The notes under the pieces are model-generated. The model saw only the letters and a program-made list of their open reading frames with translations. It was not told the origin of the DNA and ran no database searches. From AC-32 sp963821495 (GTDB lineage: Bacteria; Actinomycetota; Thermoleophilia; Gaiellales; Gaiellaceae): 64,000 nucleotides of DNA. Below, piece after piece: positions 26,811-34,739 of the stretch (positions are counted from its first letter, which is position 1; every line of letters starts with the position of its first letter). The stretch is from positions 1,612,001-1,676,000 of the forward strand of contig CAWGEA010000003.1 in assembly GCA_963821495.1 (NCBI GenBank), written 5' to 3'. The position numbers and the translations under genes are program-made.

Positions 26811-28283
26811 TCAGCCAACGAGCGCTGCCACCTGCCTGCGGTAGGGCTCCCCCTCGTACTCGTGCAGGGGGTGCGGCTCGAGCTGGTGCTCGTGTACCTC
26901 GCCGCGGAGGCGGAGGTAGAGCGTGGGGAGGATCGTGCCCTTCTCGTCGACCTCGACGCTCGCCGCGGCGCCGTCCTCGTCCACGGCGTCGAGGTAGTGC
27001 GCCAGCGGCATCACGCCGTCGTCGAGCCACGCTCCTTCCGAGCGGGAAACCACGCGGCAGAGGTAGCCCTTCTGCACCCACAGGTCGGGCGCGCACGTCA
27101 GCTCGCGGAGCAGGAAGGCGACGACGTCGTCCACGGGCTCGCGCGGCGGCTCGTAGCCGGCGAGGCGCCGGGCCAGCTGCTGTGCGAGCGCCCGCGCGTT
27201 GTAGCGGAAGCCGTTCACGGCGCTCGAGCTCGCGCCTGCGCCGCGCTTGTCGAGCCCGCGCGCGCCCTGCGAGGCGTTCCCGGCGAAGAACGCGCCCGGC
27301 AGCGAGACGCTCTCCCACCACGGCGTCAGAGCCGGGATACGGTCGTCGGCGACCGTCACGAGGCCGAGCTGCGGCAGGTCCCGCAGCGGCGTACGGAAGC
27401 CCGTCGCGGCGATCACGTCGTCGACCTCGAACTCGAGCGTCCCGTCCCAGGTCGTGCCATGGGTGACGACGCGAAGGCGCTCGCCGACGGGCTCGATCCG
27501 CTCGATGGCGACATCGATCACGTACGTGCCGGGGCCGCCGCGCGCGTACTCGTCGTAGGGGTGCAGGTAGCGCACGCGCAGCGCCGAGAGCGCGAGCGCG
27601 TCGGTCTGCACGGGGCGCGGCGAGCCGAGGACGATCGAGCGCGCCCAGGGCAGGATTCCCTGCGCGACCTCGAAGCCGGAGTTGCGCTTGCCCACGACGA
27701 AGACGTCGCGGTTCTCGTAGCGCGCCGGGTCGCGCGTCTCGACGTAGTGCGCCGCGTGCTCGAGGCCGGGCACGTCTGCCCGCCACGGCTCGGTCACCCC
27801 GAGCGCGAACACGACCGCGCGGCCCCGGTACTCGCCGTCGCTCGTCACGAGCACGAGGCCGTCGTCCTCCTGCCGCGTCGACTCCCACGCGCAGCCGTAG
27901 CGCACCTGCAGCTGCGCGCGCTCGGCGAAGGTGACGAGGCCTGCCTCCATCTCGGCGCGCGAGGGAACGTCGAAGGCGCGGTCCATCAGGCCCGGCATGA
28001 CGGCCTTCAGCTCGGGCTCGTCGGCGAGCAGGCTGTTGTGGTCGTACCACTCGTACTCGCGTGAGGTCCGCTCGACCGGCGCGTCGGGCTTCGTCCACGT
28101 GATCAGCCGCTGGAAGATCGGGTAGCGCTGGAACATCCCGCCGGGGCACTCGTCGCGTGAGAGCACCGCGTGCCGCACGCCGAGGCTGCGGAGGCAGTAG
28201 CTCGTCTGCAGGCCGCCGGGGCCGCTGCCGACGACCACGACGTCGTAGTCGCCGGGCGGGAACGGCCGCTCTACTGTCGCCAC
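26811..28283 (-). CDS. Flavin-dependent monooxygenase / NAD(P)-binding oxidoreductase
   Basis: 490 residues. VVVVGSGPGGLQTSYCLRSL is the FAD-binding Rossmann loop, VFVVGKRNSGFEVAQGIL the NADPH-binding loop, and DDVIAATGFRTPL the ATG motif of flavin monooxygenases. The C-terminal 120 or so residues are an extra domain. The gene overlaps the upstream cyclic-nucleotide-binding gene by 13 bases, implying one operon. The substrate is unknown. Confidence 0.88.
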   Translation of the reverse strand: MATVERPFPPGDYDVVVVGSGPGGLQTSYCLRSLGVRHAVLSRDECPGGMFQRYPIFQRLITWTKPDAPVERTSREYEWYDHNSLLADEPELKAVMPGLMDRAFDVPSRAEMEAGLVTFAERAQLQVRYGCAWESTRQEDDGLVLVTSDGEYRGRAVVFALGVTEPWRADVPGLEHAAHYVETRDPARYENRDVFVVGKRNSGFEVAQGILPWARSIVLGSPRPVQTDALALSALRVRYLHPYDEYARGGPGTYVIDVAIERIEPVGERLRVVTHGTTWDGTLEFEVDDVIAATGFRTPLRDLPQLGLVTVADDRIPALTPWWESVSLPGAFFAGNASQGARGLDKRGAGASSSAVNGFRYNARALAQQLARRLAGYEPPREPVDDVVAFLLRELTCAPDLWVQKGYLCRVVSRSEGAWLDDGVMPLAHYLDAVDEDGAAASVEVDEKGTILPTLYLRLRGEVHEHQLEPHPLHEYEGEPYRRQVAALVG

Positions 28284-28681
28284 TCGACCGTGCCCTGGAG
28301 GCGGCGGGCCTCCATGCGCAGCAGGCGCAGCATGAGCTGTGGCCGGTCGAGCAGCAGGCGCTCGAGCTGCGCGGCCGGGATCACGAGGCAGCGGAGCACC
28401 GTCTTGGCGACGACGTCTGCCGCCGGCGGCTCGCCTGTGAGGGCCGAGATCTCCCCGAAGAACTCGCCGCGTCCGAGTCGGTGCCGCTCCTCGCCCTCGA
28501 CCTCGATCGCGGCCTCGCCCTCGAGGATCACGTAGAAGTTGCCGCCGCTGAGCCCGCGCCGCAGCACGCGCTCGCCCGCCGCGAAGACGTCCTCCTCGTG
28601 CGAGTGCGCGATCGCCTCGAGCTGCGACGGGGTCAGGTCGGCGAAGAGGGCCAGCTGGCCGAGCGTCTCGGCGATGCTCAC
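28271..28681 (-). CDS. Cyclic-nucleotide-binding domain protein
   Basis: 136 residues, a stand-alone cNMP-binding beta-roll. LFADLTPSQLEAIAHSHEED starts the fold. GNFYVILEGEAAIEVEGEER and the phosphate cassette LGRGEFFGEISALTGEPPAA follow; the Arg that contacts the phosphate in CRP-like domains is not obvious. It has no DNA-binding domain. It lies in an operon with the flavin monooxygenase, which it may regulate. Two nucleotidyl cyclases are encoded elsewhere in the window. Confidence 0.85.
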   Translation of the reverse strand: MSIAETLGQLALFADLTPSQLEAIAHSHEEDVFAAGERVLRRGLSGGNFYVILEGEAAIEVEGEERHRLGRGEFFGEISALTGEPPAADVVAKTVLRCLVIPAAQLERLLLDRPQLMLRLLRMEARRLQGTVEWRQ

Positions 28682-28738
28682 GCGCGACTTCTATCGCATT
28701 GGCCCGCGTAGTTCAGCCGCGATCGGGTAGACCTATAG

Positions 28739-29272
28739 GTGAACCCAGAGGAAAGGAGCGGAGATGGCCACCAGGGCAATGGGACCGGGATCCTGGCCCC
28801 GGAGAACGCCGAGAAGCGCGCCGAGATCCTCGAGCTGCTCGAGAAGGCCTACTGGATGGAGGTCGAGACGGTGATGAGCTACCTCGCCAACTCGGTCAAT
28901 CCCGACGGCGTGCGAGCCCAGGAGATCCGCGAGTCGCTCGAGGAGGACATCCAGGAGGAGCTCGGGCACGCGCAGCAGTTCGCGAACCGAATCAAGGAGC
29001 TCCACGGCGTCGTGCCGGGGTCGCTCGACTTCGGCGCAGAGCAGTCGTACCTCCAGCCACCGGACGAGCAAACCGACATCGTGCACGTGATCAAGGGCGT
29101 GATCGAGGCGGAGTCAGGCGCGATCGAGCACTACACCCACATCATCGAGACCACCGACGGCGTCGACTGGGTCACCCAGGACATGGTGATCGCGATCCTG
29201 CGCGACGAGGAGGGCCACCACCGGCTGTTCGAGGGGTTCCTGCGCGAATACGAGGCCGAAGGCCGAACCTAG
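28739..29272 (+). CDS. Ferritin-like (bacterioferritin/Dps-type) protein
   Basis: 177 residues as read from a GTG at 28739. A four-helix ferritin-like fold is indicated by YWMEVETVMSYLANSVNPDG, the EELGHAQQFANRIKEL helix, VIEAESGAIEHYTHIIETTD and LRDEEGHHRLFEGFLREY, giving two E-x-x-H-type diiron motifs. The best ribosome site (GGAAAGGAG) instead points to the ATG at 28764, which is in another frame. Adding one G to the GGG run at 28787-28789 would join them, giving an N-terminus MATRAMGPGILAPEN. The true start is therefore probably 28764. Confidence 0.85.
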   Translation: MNPEERSGDGHQGNGTGILAPENAEKRAEILELLEKAYWMEVETVMSYLANSVNPDGVRAQEIRESLEEDIQEELGHAQQFANRIKELHGVVPGSLDFGAEQSYLQPPDEQTDIVHVIKGVIEAESGAIEHYTHIIETTDGVDWVTQDMVIAILRDEEGHHRLFEGFLREYEAEGRT

Positions 29273-30618
29273 AACGCGCTCAGCCAGACCGCCGTGCCGT
29301 GCCCGTTGCGGCGCTGGTAGGCGTCCTCGGCGGAGAACCGGAGCTTCTTCGGCCCGGAGTCGTCGCCGTGTGAGACCAGCAGCGGGTCGGGCCCGGCCGC
29401 GACGACCACGCACACGTGCTGGCCCTGCGCGGGCGGCGTCCAGACGACGAGGTCGCCCGGTTGCGCCGCGCTGCGCGGGATGCGGCGGCAGTGGGCGAGC
29501 ATCGAGCCCGTGAACGCGGGAGCGCGCGCGTCGTAGGCGCCGCTCGCGTTCGGGTTCGGCGCGCCGGCCCAGGAGTAGCAGAGCGTTGCGAAGGCCGAGC
29601 AGTCGGTCGCAAGCGGGAGCGTCCCGGCCTTGCCAAGCGCGCTCAGGCGGACGTTGCCGTTCTGCGAGTACGCGATGTTCGCGGTGTTGCGGCAGCCCCA
29701 GAGCGCCCAGTTGACGATGCGCTTCCGGATCGCCTGCTGCGAGGTGGCCTCCTTCACTCGCTTCGCGCGCCGCGCCTTGAACGCGGCCGGCAGCGGCTTC
29801 TCGCCGGAGAGGAGGGCCTTCAGCTGCGGCCCGAAGGTGCTGTTGCGCGCCGTCGCCGGGAAGCCCAGCTCCCACTTCGCCCGCTGCACCGCGCCCGCGG
29901 TCAGGTCGCCGTACTCGCCGTCGACCTTGCCGGGGTCGAAGGAGCCGAACTTGTTCTTCAGCAGCAGGCGCTGCGCCTCCTCGACGTCGGCTCCGGTCAC
30001 GCGCGGGTTCGCCAGCTGCAGGATCCGCGGCCCCCGCTCGATCGCGACGCGGCCGTCCGTCGACGCGAGCTGCTTCAGCAGCAGCGCCGCGCCGACCTGC
30101 TGCGAGACCGCCGCGGGGGAGAAGCGCCCGTCGGCGACGTACTTCCCGCGCGTGTAGTGGTTCGAGAAGCTCCAGAGGTACGGCGAGGGCACGTTCGGGT
30201 GGTGGTCGCGGTAGCCGAAGCCGTTGTACGCCTCGAGCTGGTAGAGCGTGCCGGGGACGGTCCAGTCCGTCCAGGCGCCGAGACCCCGGCCGCGCAGCGC
30301 GTCGATCGCGCTCTGCTCCCACGTGAACGGCGGCTTGCCGGTCTTCGGCCGCCCGGCCGGCACGTGGACGGTGCGCGCGGTCAGCGGGTCGCCGTTGTGC
30401 AGGTGGCGCGTGAAGTCGCCGCTCGCCTCGAGCGAGTGGATGATGCCGACGACGTACCACGGGATCCCGACCGCCTTGCCGACCTTCTGGTAGCGCGCGC
30501 GGTTCGCCGTGATCCGCTTCACGAGCGCGCCGACCCGGGCCTTGCGCTTCGGCCGGCACAGGCACGACTCGTAGAGGAGTTCGTAGCGGCGCCGCTGGGC
30601 CGCGGTCATCGCCGCCAT
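29269..30618 (-). CDS. Cell-wall hydrolase: lysozyme-like, peptidoglycan-binding and NlpC/P60-like domains
   Basis: 449 residues. Residues about 20-190 resemble a lysozyme-like domain (GIIHSLEASGDFTRHLHNGD, with a candidate catalytic Glu). Residues about 215-270 are a peptidoglycan-binding module (EEAQRLLLKNKFGSF, VDGEYGDLTAGAVQRAK). The C-terminal 150 residues look like an NlpC/P60 or amidase fold with Cys in TDCSAFATLCYSWAG and His in GQHVCVVVA. No signal peptide is evident. The stop overlaps the ferritin-like gene stop on the other strand. Confidence 0.75.
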   Translation of the reverse strand: MAAMTAAQRRRYELLYESCLCRPKRKARVGALVKRITANRARYQKVGKAVGIPWYVVGIIHSLEASGDFTRHLHNGDPLTARTVHVPAGRPKTGKPPFTWEQSAIDALRGRGLGAWTDWTVPGTLYQLEAYNGFGYRDHHPNVPSPYLWSFSNHYTRGKYVADGRFSPAAVSQQVGAALLLKQLASTDGRVAIERGPRILQLANPRVTGADVEEAQRLLLKNKFGSFDPGKVDGEYGDLTAGAVQRAKWELGFPATARNSTFGPQLKALLSGEKPLPAAFKARRAKRVKEATSQQAIRKRIVNWALWGCRNTANIAYSQNGNVRLSALGKAGTLPLATDCSAFATLCYSWAGAPNPNASGAYDARAPAFTGSMLAHCRRIPRSAAQPGDLVVWTPPAQGQHVCVVVAAGPDPLLVSHGDDSGPKKLRFSAEDAYQRRNGHGTAVWLSAF

Positions 30619-31730
30619 CAGGACTCCGGGGCGGGATCGACGTCCAGCGCTTCGTCGTCGGCTGGTGCGGGTTCCGGCTCGCCTTCAGCCTGCCGGCGGC
30701 CCCCCCTTCCGCGCGCCGCCGCGGCCTGCACCGTCGGCCCGAGCAGCATGTCCTGCGCAAGCCGCTCGCTGAAGCCGGCCGCGAAGGCGAAGAGGATGTA
30801 GAAGTAGCTGCTGCGCGAGTCGCCGACCTCCAGCGCAACGACGCCGCTCTTCAGCGCGAAGAACGTCATCAGCCCGAAGACGCCGCCGACGAACGGCCGC
30901 AGCGCGCCCAGCGTCCGCAGCGTGTCCTTGCCGAACTCCCAGTCCACGCGGACGCGACCGGAGTTCAGCCGCGCCATCACGCTCATCAGCGCGCCCACGC
31001 CTCCCGCCGCGAAGCAGACGAGCCCGATCCGCACGGCGATGTTGTGCGAGTCGGCGAGCCGAAGCACGAGCGCGAGCACGATCAGCAGCGCGAGCGGCAG
31101 CAGTCCCAACAGCATCCCGCCGACGTAGACGATCTGGCCCGAGCGCACGGCTGCGCGGTGGTAGTAGTCCTCGATCGTCTTCAGCTCCTTGCGCACCGCT
31201 CGGTCGACCTCGGCGACGGCGCGGTCGTTCTGCGCGCGCGCGGTCTCGCCGAAGCCCAGCAGGTAGCTGATCACCGTGAAGAGCGACTGCATCGCGAGGC
31301 GCTGGCTCGTGTCCCGCAGCACCTCGTGGACGCGAACGGAAAGGCTCTCGCACCGGTAGAGCAGCGCCATCAACCTCGGCTGCTCCTTCGTCGCCCAGTC
31401 GGTTGCCCAGTGCAGCCGCACCACGTCCGGGAACATGCCCGGCCGCCGCTTGACCGTCAGCGCGACCGCCGAGGCCTCGTTGGTGCACCAGTAGGCGTCG
31501 ACGATGCGGCCGTGCTCCTCCTCGAACCGGGCGACGAAGTCCTGGTAGCGCTCCTCCGCGGGGCCGGTGTAGGGCTTGTGGTGCCTGTCCTTGAGCTCCT
31601 GCTGGCGCAGGTGGTGGATCCACACGAGCTCCGGAAACGAGACGGTGCGAGCGACGCGCTTGCGGCGCGCGAACGGCCAGAGGCGCCGGCTGACAGGAGC
31701 CTCGACGGTGCCCGCAGTTGCTGCGTTCAT
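30618..31730 (-). CDS. Multi-pass membrane protein of unknown function
   Basis: 370 residues from MNAATAG. A soluble N-terminal half (FPELVWIHHLRQQELKDRHH) is followed by four hydrophobic segments (IVYVGGMLLGLLPLALLIVL, IAVRIGLVCFAAGGVGALMS, RPFVGGVFGLMTFFALKSGV, SSYFYILFAFAAGFSERLAQ) and an acidic tail. The ATG of the downstream cell-wall hydrolase overlaps its end, so they are co-transcribed. I recognise no named family. Confidence 0.7.
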   Translation of the reverse strand: MNAATAGTVEAPVSRRLWPFARRKRVARTVSFPELVWIHHLRQQELKDRHHKPYTGPAEERYQDFVARFEEEHGRIVDAYWCTNEASAVALTVKRRPGMFPDVVRLHWATDWATKEQPRLMALLYRCESLSVRVHEVLRDTSQRLAMQSLFTVISYLLGFGETARAQNDRAVAEVDRAVRKELKTIEDYYHRAAVRSGQIVYVGGMLLGLLPLALLIVLALVLRLADSHNIAVRIGLVCFAAGGVGALMSVMARLNSGRVRVDWEFGKDTLRTLGALRPFVGGVFGLMTFFALKSGVVALEVGDSRSSYFYILFAFAAGFSERLAQDMLLGPTVQAAAARGRGGRRQAEGEPEPAPADDEALDVDPAPES

Positions 31731-31830
31731 CCTCGCCCTCCTCTCCCCGAGAGGCTGGGCCGCTTTTCGACCGTACGTCGAACTTCCTGGTTTGGCAAGA
31801 GGGGGTAGGCGCGAGGCTAGAATCAGCTCG

Positions 31831-32715
31831 ATGGCCGAAACCGGGACGATGAGGGTCAAGAGCGGCCTCGCCGAGATGCTCAAGGGCGGGGTGATCATGG
31901 ACGTCACCGACGCCGACCAGGCGCGGATCGCCGAGGACGCGGGCGCCGTAGCGGTGATGGCGCTCGAGCGCGTTCCGGCCGACATCCGCGCCGAGGGCGG
32001 AGTGGCCAGGATGGCCGATCCGGACAAGATCGCCGGGATCCAGGAGGCGGTCTCGATCCCGGTGATGGCGAAGTGCCGCATCGGCCACTTCGTCGAGGCC
32101 CAGGTGCTCGAGGCGCTCGAGGTCGACTACATCGACGAGAGCGAAGTGCTCACGCCGGCCGATCAGGCGCACCACGTCGACAAGTGGGCCTTCACCGTTC
32201 CGTTCGTCTGCGGCTGTACGAACCTCGGCGAGGCGCTGCGTCGGATCGCGGAGGGCGCGGCGATGATCCGCACCAAGGGCGAGGCCGGCACGGGCGACAT
32301 CGTCAACGCGGTCATGCACATGCGCGCGGTCTTCGGCCACATCCGCCGGCTCGGCGGGATGCGCGAGGAGGAGCTCTACGCCGAGGCGAAGGAGCTCCGC
32401 GCGCCGTACGACCTCGTCAAGTGGGTCGCCGAGAACGGCAAGCTGCCGGTCGTGACCTTCACCGCCGGTGGGATCGCGACGCCCGCCGACGCGGCGCTCT
32501 GCATGCAGCTAGGTGCCGACGGCGTCTTCGTCGGCTCCGGGATCTTCAAGTCGGACGACCCCTCACCGCGCGCGAAGTCGATCGTCGAGGCGACGACGCA
32601 CTTCAACGACCCGGAGATCCTCGCGCGCGTCTCGCGCGGCCTCGGCGGCGCGATGAGCGGCCTCGCTGCGGCCTCGCTGCGGCCAGAAGAGCTGCTCGAA
32701 ACCCGCGGCTGGTAA
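31831..32715 (+). CDS. pdxS: Pyridoxal 5'-phosphate synthase lyase subunit PdxS
   Basis: 294 residues, standard length. GGVIMDVTDADQARIAEDAG, VMALERVPADIRAEGGVARM, the Lys of MAKCRIGHF and the phosphate loop IRTKGEAGTGDI are the PdxS hallmarks. PdxS condenses ribose 5-phosphate, glyceraldehyde 3-phosphate and ammonia to PLP. The glutaminase partner PdxT is not adjacent. A degraded copy of the cassette repeat begins 4 bases after its stop, so this gene marks the left border of the accessory region. Confidence 0.95.
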   Translation: MAETGTMRVKSGLAEMLKGGVIMDVTDADQARIAEDAGAVAVMALERVPADIRAEGGVARMADPDKIAGIQEAVSIPVMAKCRIGHFVEAQVLEALEVDYIDESEVLTPADQAHHVDKWAFTVPFVCGCTNLGEALRRIAEGAAMIRTKGEAGTGDIVNAVMHMRAVFGHIRRLGGMREEELYAEAKELRAPYDLVKWVAENGKLPVVTFTAGGIATPADAALCMQLGADGVFVGSGIFKSDDPSPRAKSIVEATTHFNDPEILARVSRGLGGAMSGLAAASLRPEELLETRGW

Positions 32716-32718
32716 CAG

Positions 32719-32751
32719 CGCTCAGGCGTTAGCCACGCTGGCCCAGGCGAC
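32719..32751 (+). repeat. Cassette repeat, degraded copy A
   Basis: The right half (CCACGCTGGCCCAGGCGA) is intact and the left half reads CTCAGGCGTTAG, with a few bases missing. It lies directly after the pdxS stop and immediately before the 3' end of the truncated PD40 gene. It is the leftmost copy I can see. Confidence 0.7.
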
Positions 32752-32752
32752 G

Positions 32753-33433
32753 TTATGTTCCTGCCGGCCCCCACGTGGCTTGGGCGAAGAGACCGCGCAT
32801 CAGAACCTGCCGCCTCCCTCCACGGCTCGGGATTGTCCAGACGCAGCCTTGCCGGCCGCACACGCCGGAGAAGGCGATCAGCGAGCCGTTGGGCGACCAA
32901 CTTGGGACGCCCATCTGGCCCGGGTTGAGTGGCAGGCGCGCGAGCGTGTGTCGGTGCGCGCCGCGGGCGCTCGCCGTCACGATCTTCCTCGTGGGTCCGT
33001 TCGCCTCGAAGTCGACGTGGACGAAGACGAGACGTGTGCCGTCGCGCGACCACATCGGCTGCGCAAACACGTCGAAGTGCTTCGGCCTCGGCTTCACAAG
33101 GGCGTGGAGACCGCTGCCGTCCAGGCGGATCGCGAGCAAGCCGTTGACGCGGCTTGCGGTCCAGCCGAAGACGATCGTGCGGCTGTCAGGGGACCAGCTC
33201 GGGTGCGCCCCCTCGCGATTAGCCCCGCGGCCGCGTAAGAGGCGCCTCAGTCCGCTGCCGTCGGCGTTCACCACCCACACGGTCGCGTTGTTCCCGCCCG
33301 GCGGCGCTCCACCGAAGGCGAGCTGGCTGTCGCCCCGGCCCCAGCCCGCGCCCGAACAGTCAGTCTTGACGTCTCCGACTTGGCGGACGCCTGTCCCGTC
33401 GCTGTTCATCACAAAGAGCCGGCAGAACCGCAC
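32753..33433 (-). CDS. PD40/TolB-like protein, 5'-truncated
   Basis: 226 residues, about 100 fewer than its full-length relative at 53718-54704. The two align throughout from LFVMNSDGTGVRQVG: shared landmarks are TDCSG, WVVNADGSGLRRLL, HPSWSPDSRTIVFGWT and TIPSRGGRRQVLMRG. The signal peptide and first blades are missing, and the sequence upstream instead holds a cupin fragment on the other strand. It is probably a non-functional remnant created by recombination. Confidence 0.7.
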   Translation of the reverse strand: MRFCRLFVMNSDGTGVRQVGDVKTDCSGAGWGRGDSQLAFGGAPPGGNNATVWVVNADGSGLRRLLRGRGANREGAHPSWSPDSRTIVFGWTASRVNGLLAIRLDGSGLHALVKPRPKHFDVFAQPMWSRDGTRLVFVHVDFEANGPTRKIVTASARGAHRHTLARLPLNPGQMGVPSWSPNGSLIAFSGVCGRQGCVWTIPSRGGRRQVLMRGLFAQATWGPAGT

Positions 33434-33437
33434 TTGA

Positions 33438-33674
33438 AGGGGTTGCCTGACGACCTCTGTCCATCACCGCTGGGGGTACGTCGTTAAAGGCAAGCTCACA
33501 TACAAGATCGGGGAAGGCGAAGAGGCGATTGGGGGCGGTGAAGCCTTCTACGTTCCTGCCGGCCACACGCTGCTGGCTGAGGCCGGGTCGGAGGTCGTCT
33601 TCTTCAGCTCCACGCGTGAGTGGCGGCAGACCTTCGAGAAGATCGGGAAGCATCCGGAAGGCGCCCTCGCCTAA
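33438..33674 (+). pseudogene. Cupin-domain fragment lacking its 5' half
   Basis: The frame following the stop at 33435 reads HHRWGYVVKGKLTYKIGEGE, then GGEAFYVPAGHTLLAEAG and EVVFFSSTREWRQTFEKI, ending at the TAA at 33672. It closely matches the C-terminal half of the intact cupin at 45483-45860 (HWGYVLKGKLTYRM, DAFYVPPEHTLIAQAG). There is no start codon or N-terminal half. The break lies within a few bases of the truncation point of the PD40 gene. Confidence 0.75.
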
Positions 33675-33738
33675 CAGGAGGTTGGTAAGGAGGTGTTCTA
33701 AGAGGCTCCGTCCAGCACTCACTCCCACTCGGCTGAGG

Positions 33739-34473
33739 CTACGGGAGGATGTTCACCGCGCGTGCGGCGACGAGAAGAACGGTGATCGCCGAGAGTGTGG
33801 ACTCGGCCGCCATCAACGCCTTGGCTGGGCGGGTCAGCGGCATCGCATCGGTGGGACTGAACGCGGTCGAATTCGTCAGCGACACGTAGAAGTAGTCCCA
33901 CAAGCGAGGTGCCCAACCTTGCCGGGCGAGTTCGACGTTCTCGTCCTGCGGGAACTGGAAGTCGGGCTTGCGACGCGCCGCCGCGAGGGCACGGGCTACC
34001 GGACCGCCGCAGTCCAGTTCCCAGAAAGCAAGACCGAACGCAATTGCGTCGGTGAGCCATACGGCACCGCCACTGAGCAGTAGTTGCCTGCCTGTGATGT
34101 GGACTGCCGAGTGAGACACCAACGAGAGGACGAGCACCACGAGACCCAGGACGTTGAAGACCCAGACGAAAGCGAGAAGCGCAATCACGATCTCCCGCCT
34201 GCGGTCATGACGGACGAGGCGGCCCAGGCCCAGGAGCAGCGTTGCGGAGAGGCAGACGTACGGAGCCGCGACGAGTAGCCAGATCCACCAGAGCTGGTGC
34301 CCCAGCAAATCCCAGTGCGCGTGCCTGCTCACGAGCGCCAGGGCGATGAGAATTCCAGCGGCCGCTAGCGCGAAGGGCGCCGCATCGTCACGTGCCTCGC
34401 GCGCGGCCGCACGCAAGCGCTCGGGGTCAGGCGAGACCGCGGCCGCCACGGCCGGCTCGTTGGCCTCAGGCAT
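33739..34473 (-). CDS. Multi-pass membrane protein with a channel-like pore segment
   Basis: 244 residues with about five to six hydrophobic segments. The C-terminal stretch DYFYVSLTNSTAFSPTDAMP followed by LTRPAKALMAAESTLSAITV resembles the pore loop and inner helix of two-helix ion channels, but the K+ filter TVGYG is replaced. The similarity is to DUF1345-type membrane proteins. Substrate or ion is unknown. It lies left of the region without repeats. Confidence 0.65.
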   Translation of the reverse strand: MPEANEPAVAAAVSPDPERLRAAAREARDDAAPFALAAAGILIALALVSRHAHWDLLGHQLWWIWLLVAAPYVCLSATLLLGLGRLVRHDRRREIVIALLAFVWVFNVLGLVVLVLSLVSHSAVHITGRQLLLSGGAVWLTDAIAFGLAFWELDCGGPVARALAAARRKPDFQFPQDENVELARQGWAPRLWDYFYVSLTNSTAFSPTDAMPLTRPAKALMAAESTLSAITVLLVAARAVNILP

Positions 34474-34739
34474 AGCGGAACCAGAGTGAAAACATCGTCG
34501 GACAGCGGCGACCCAGGCAGCGGCAACCGCGTGCCGACACGGAGAGGCTCGCGGGGTGGGCGCCCCAGCTTGCGCGTGGTGCTCAGGGTCGAGAAGGCCG
34601 GAGAAGGCGCCCGGACTCGGCGAGTCGTCGTGAGTTCTCCAGCGGCCTCGGGTTCCAGCCTGGTTCCACTCCCCTTGAGGGCCGCGGGCCGAACGCCCAG
34701 GGTTCGTTACCGGCTGAGTTTCACGCTGGCGGGCAACTC

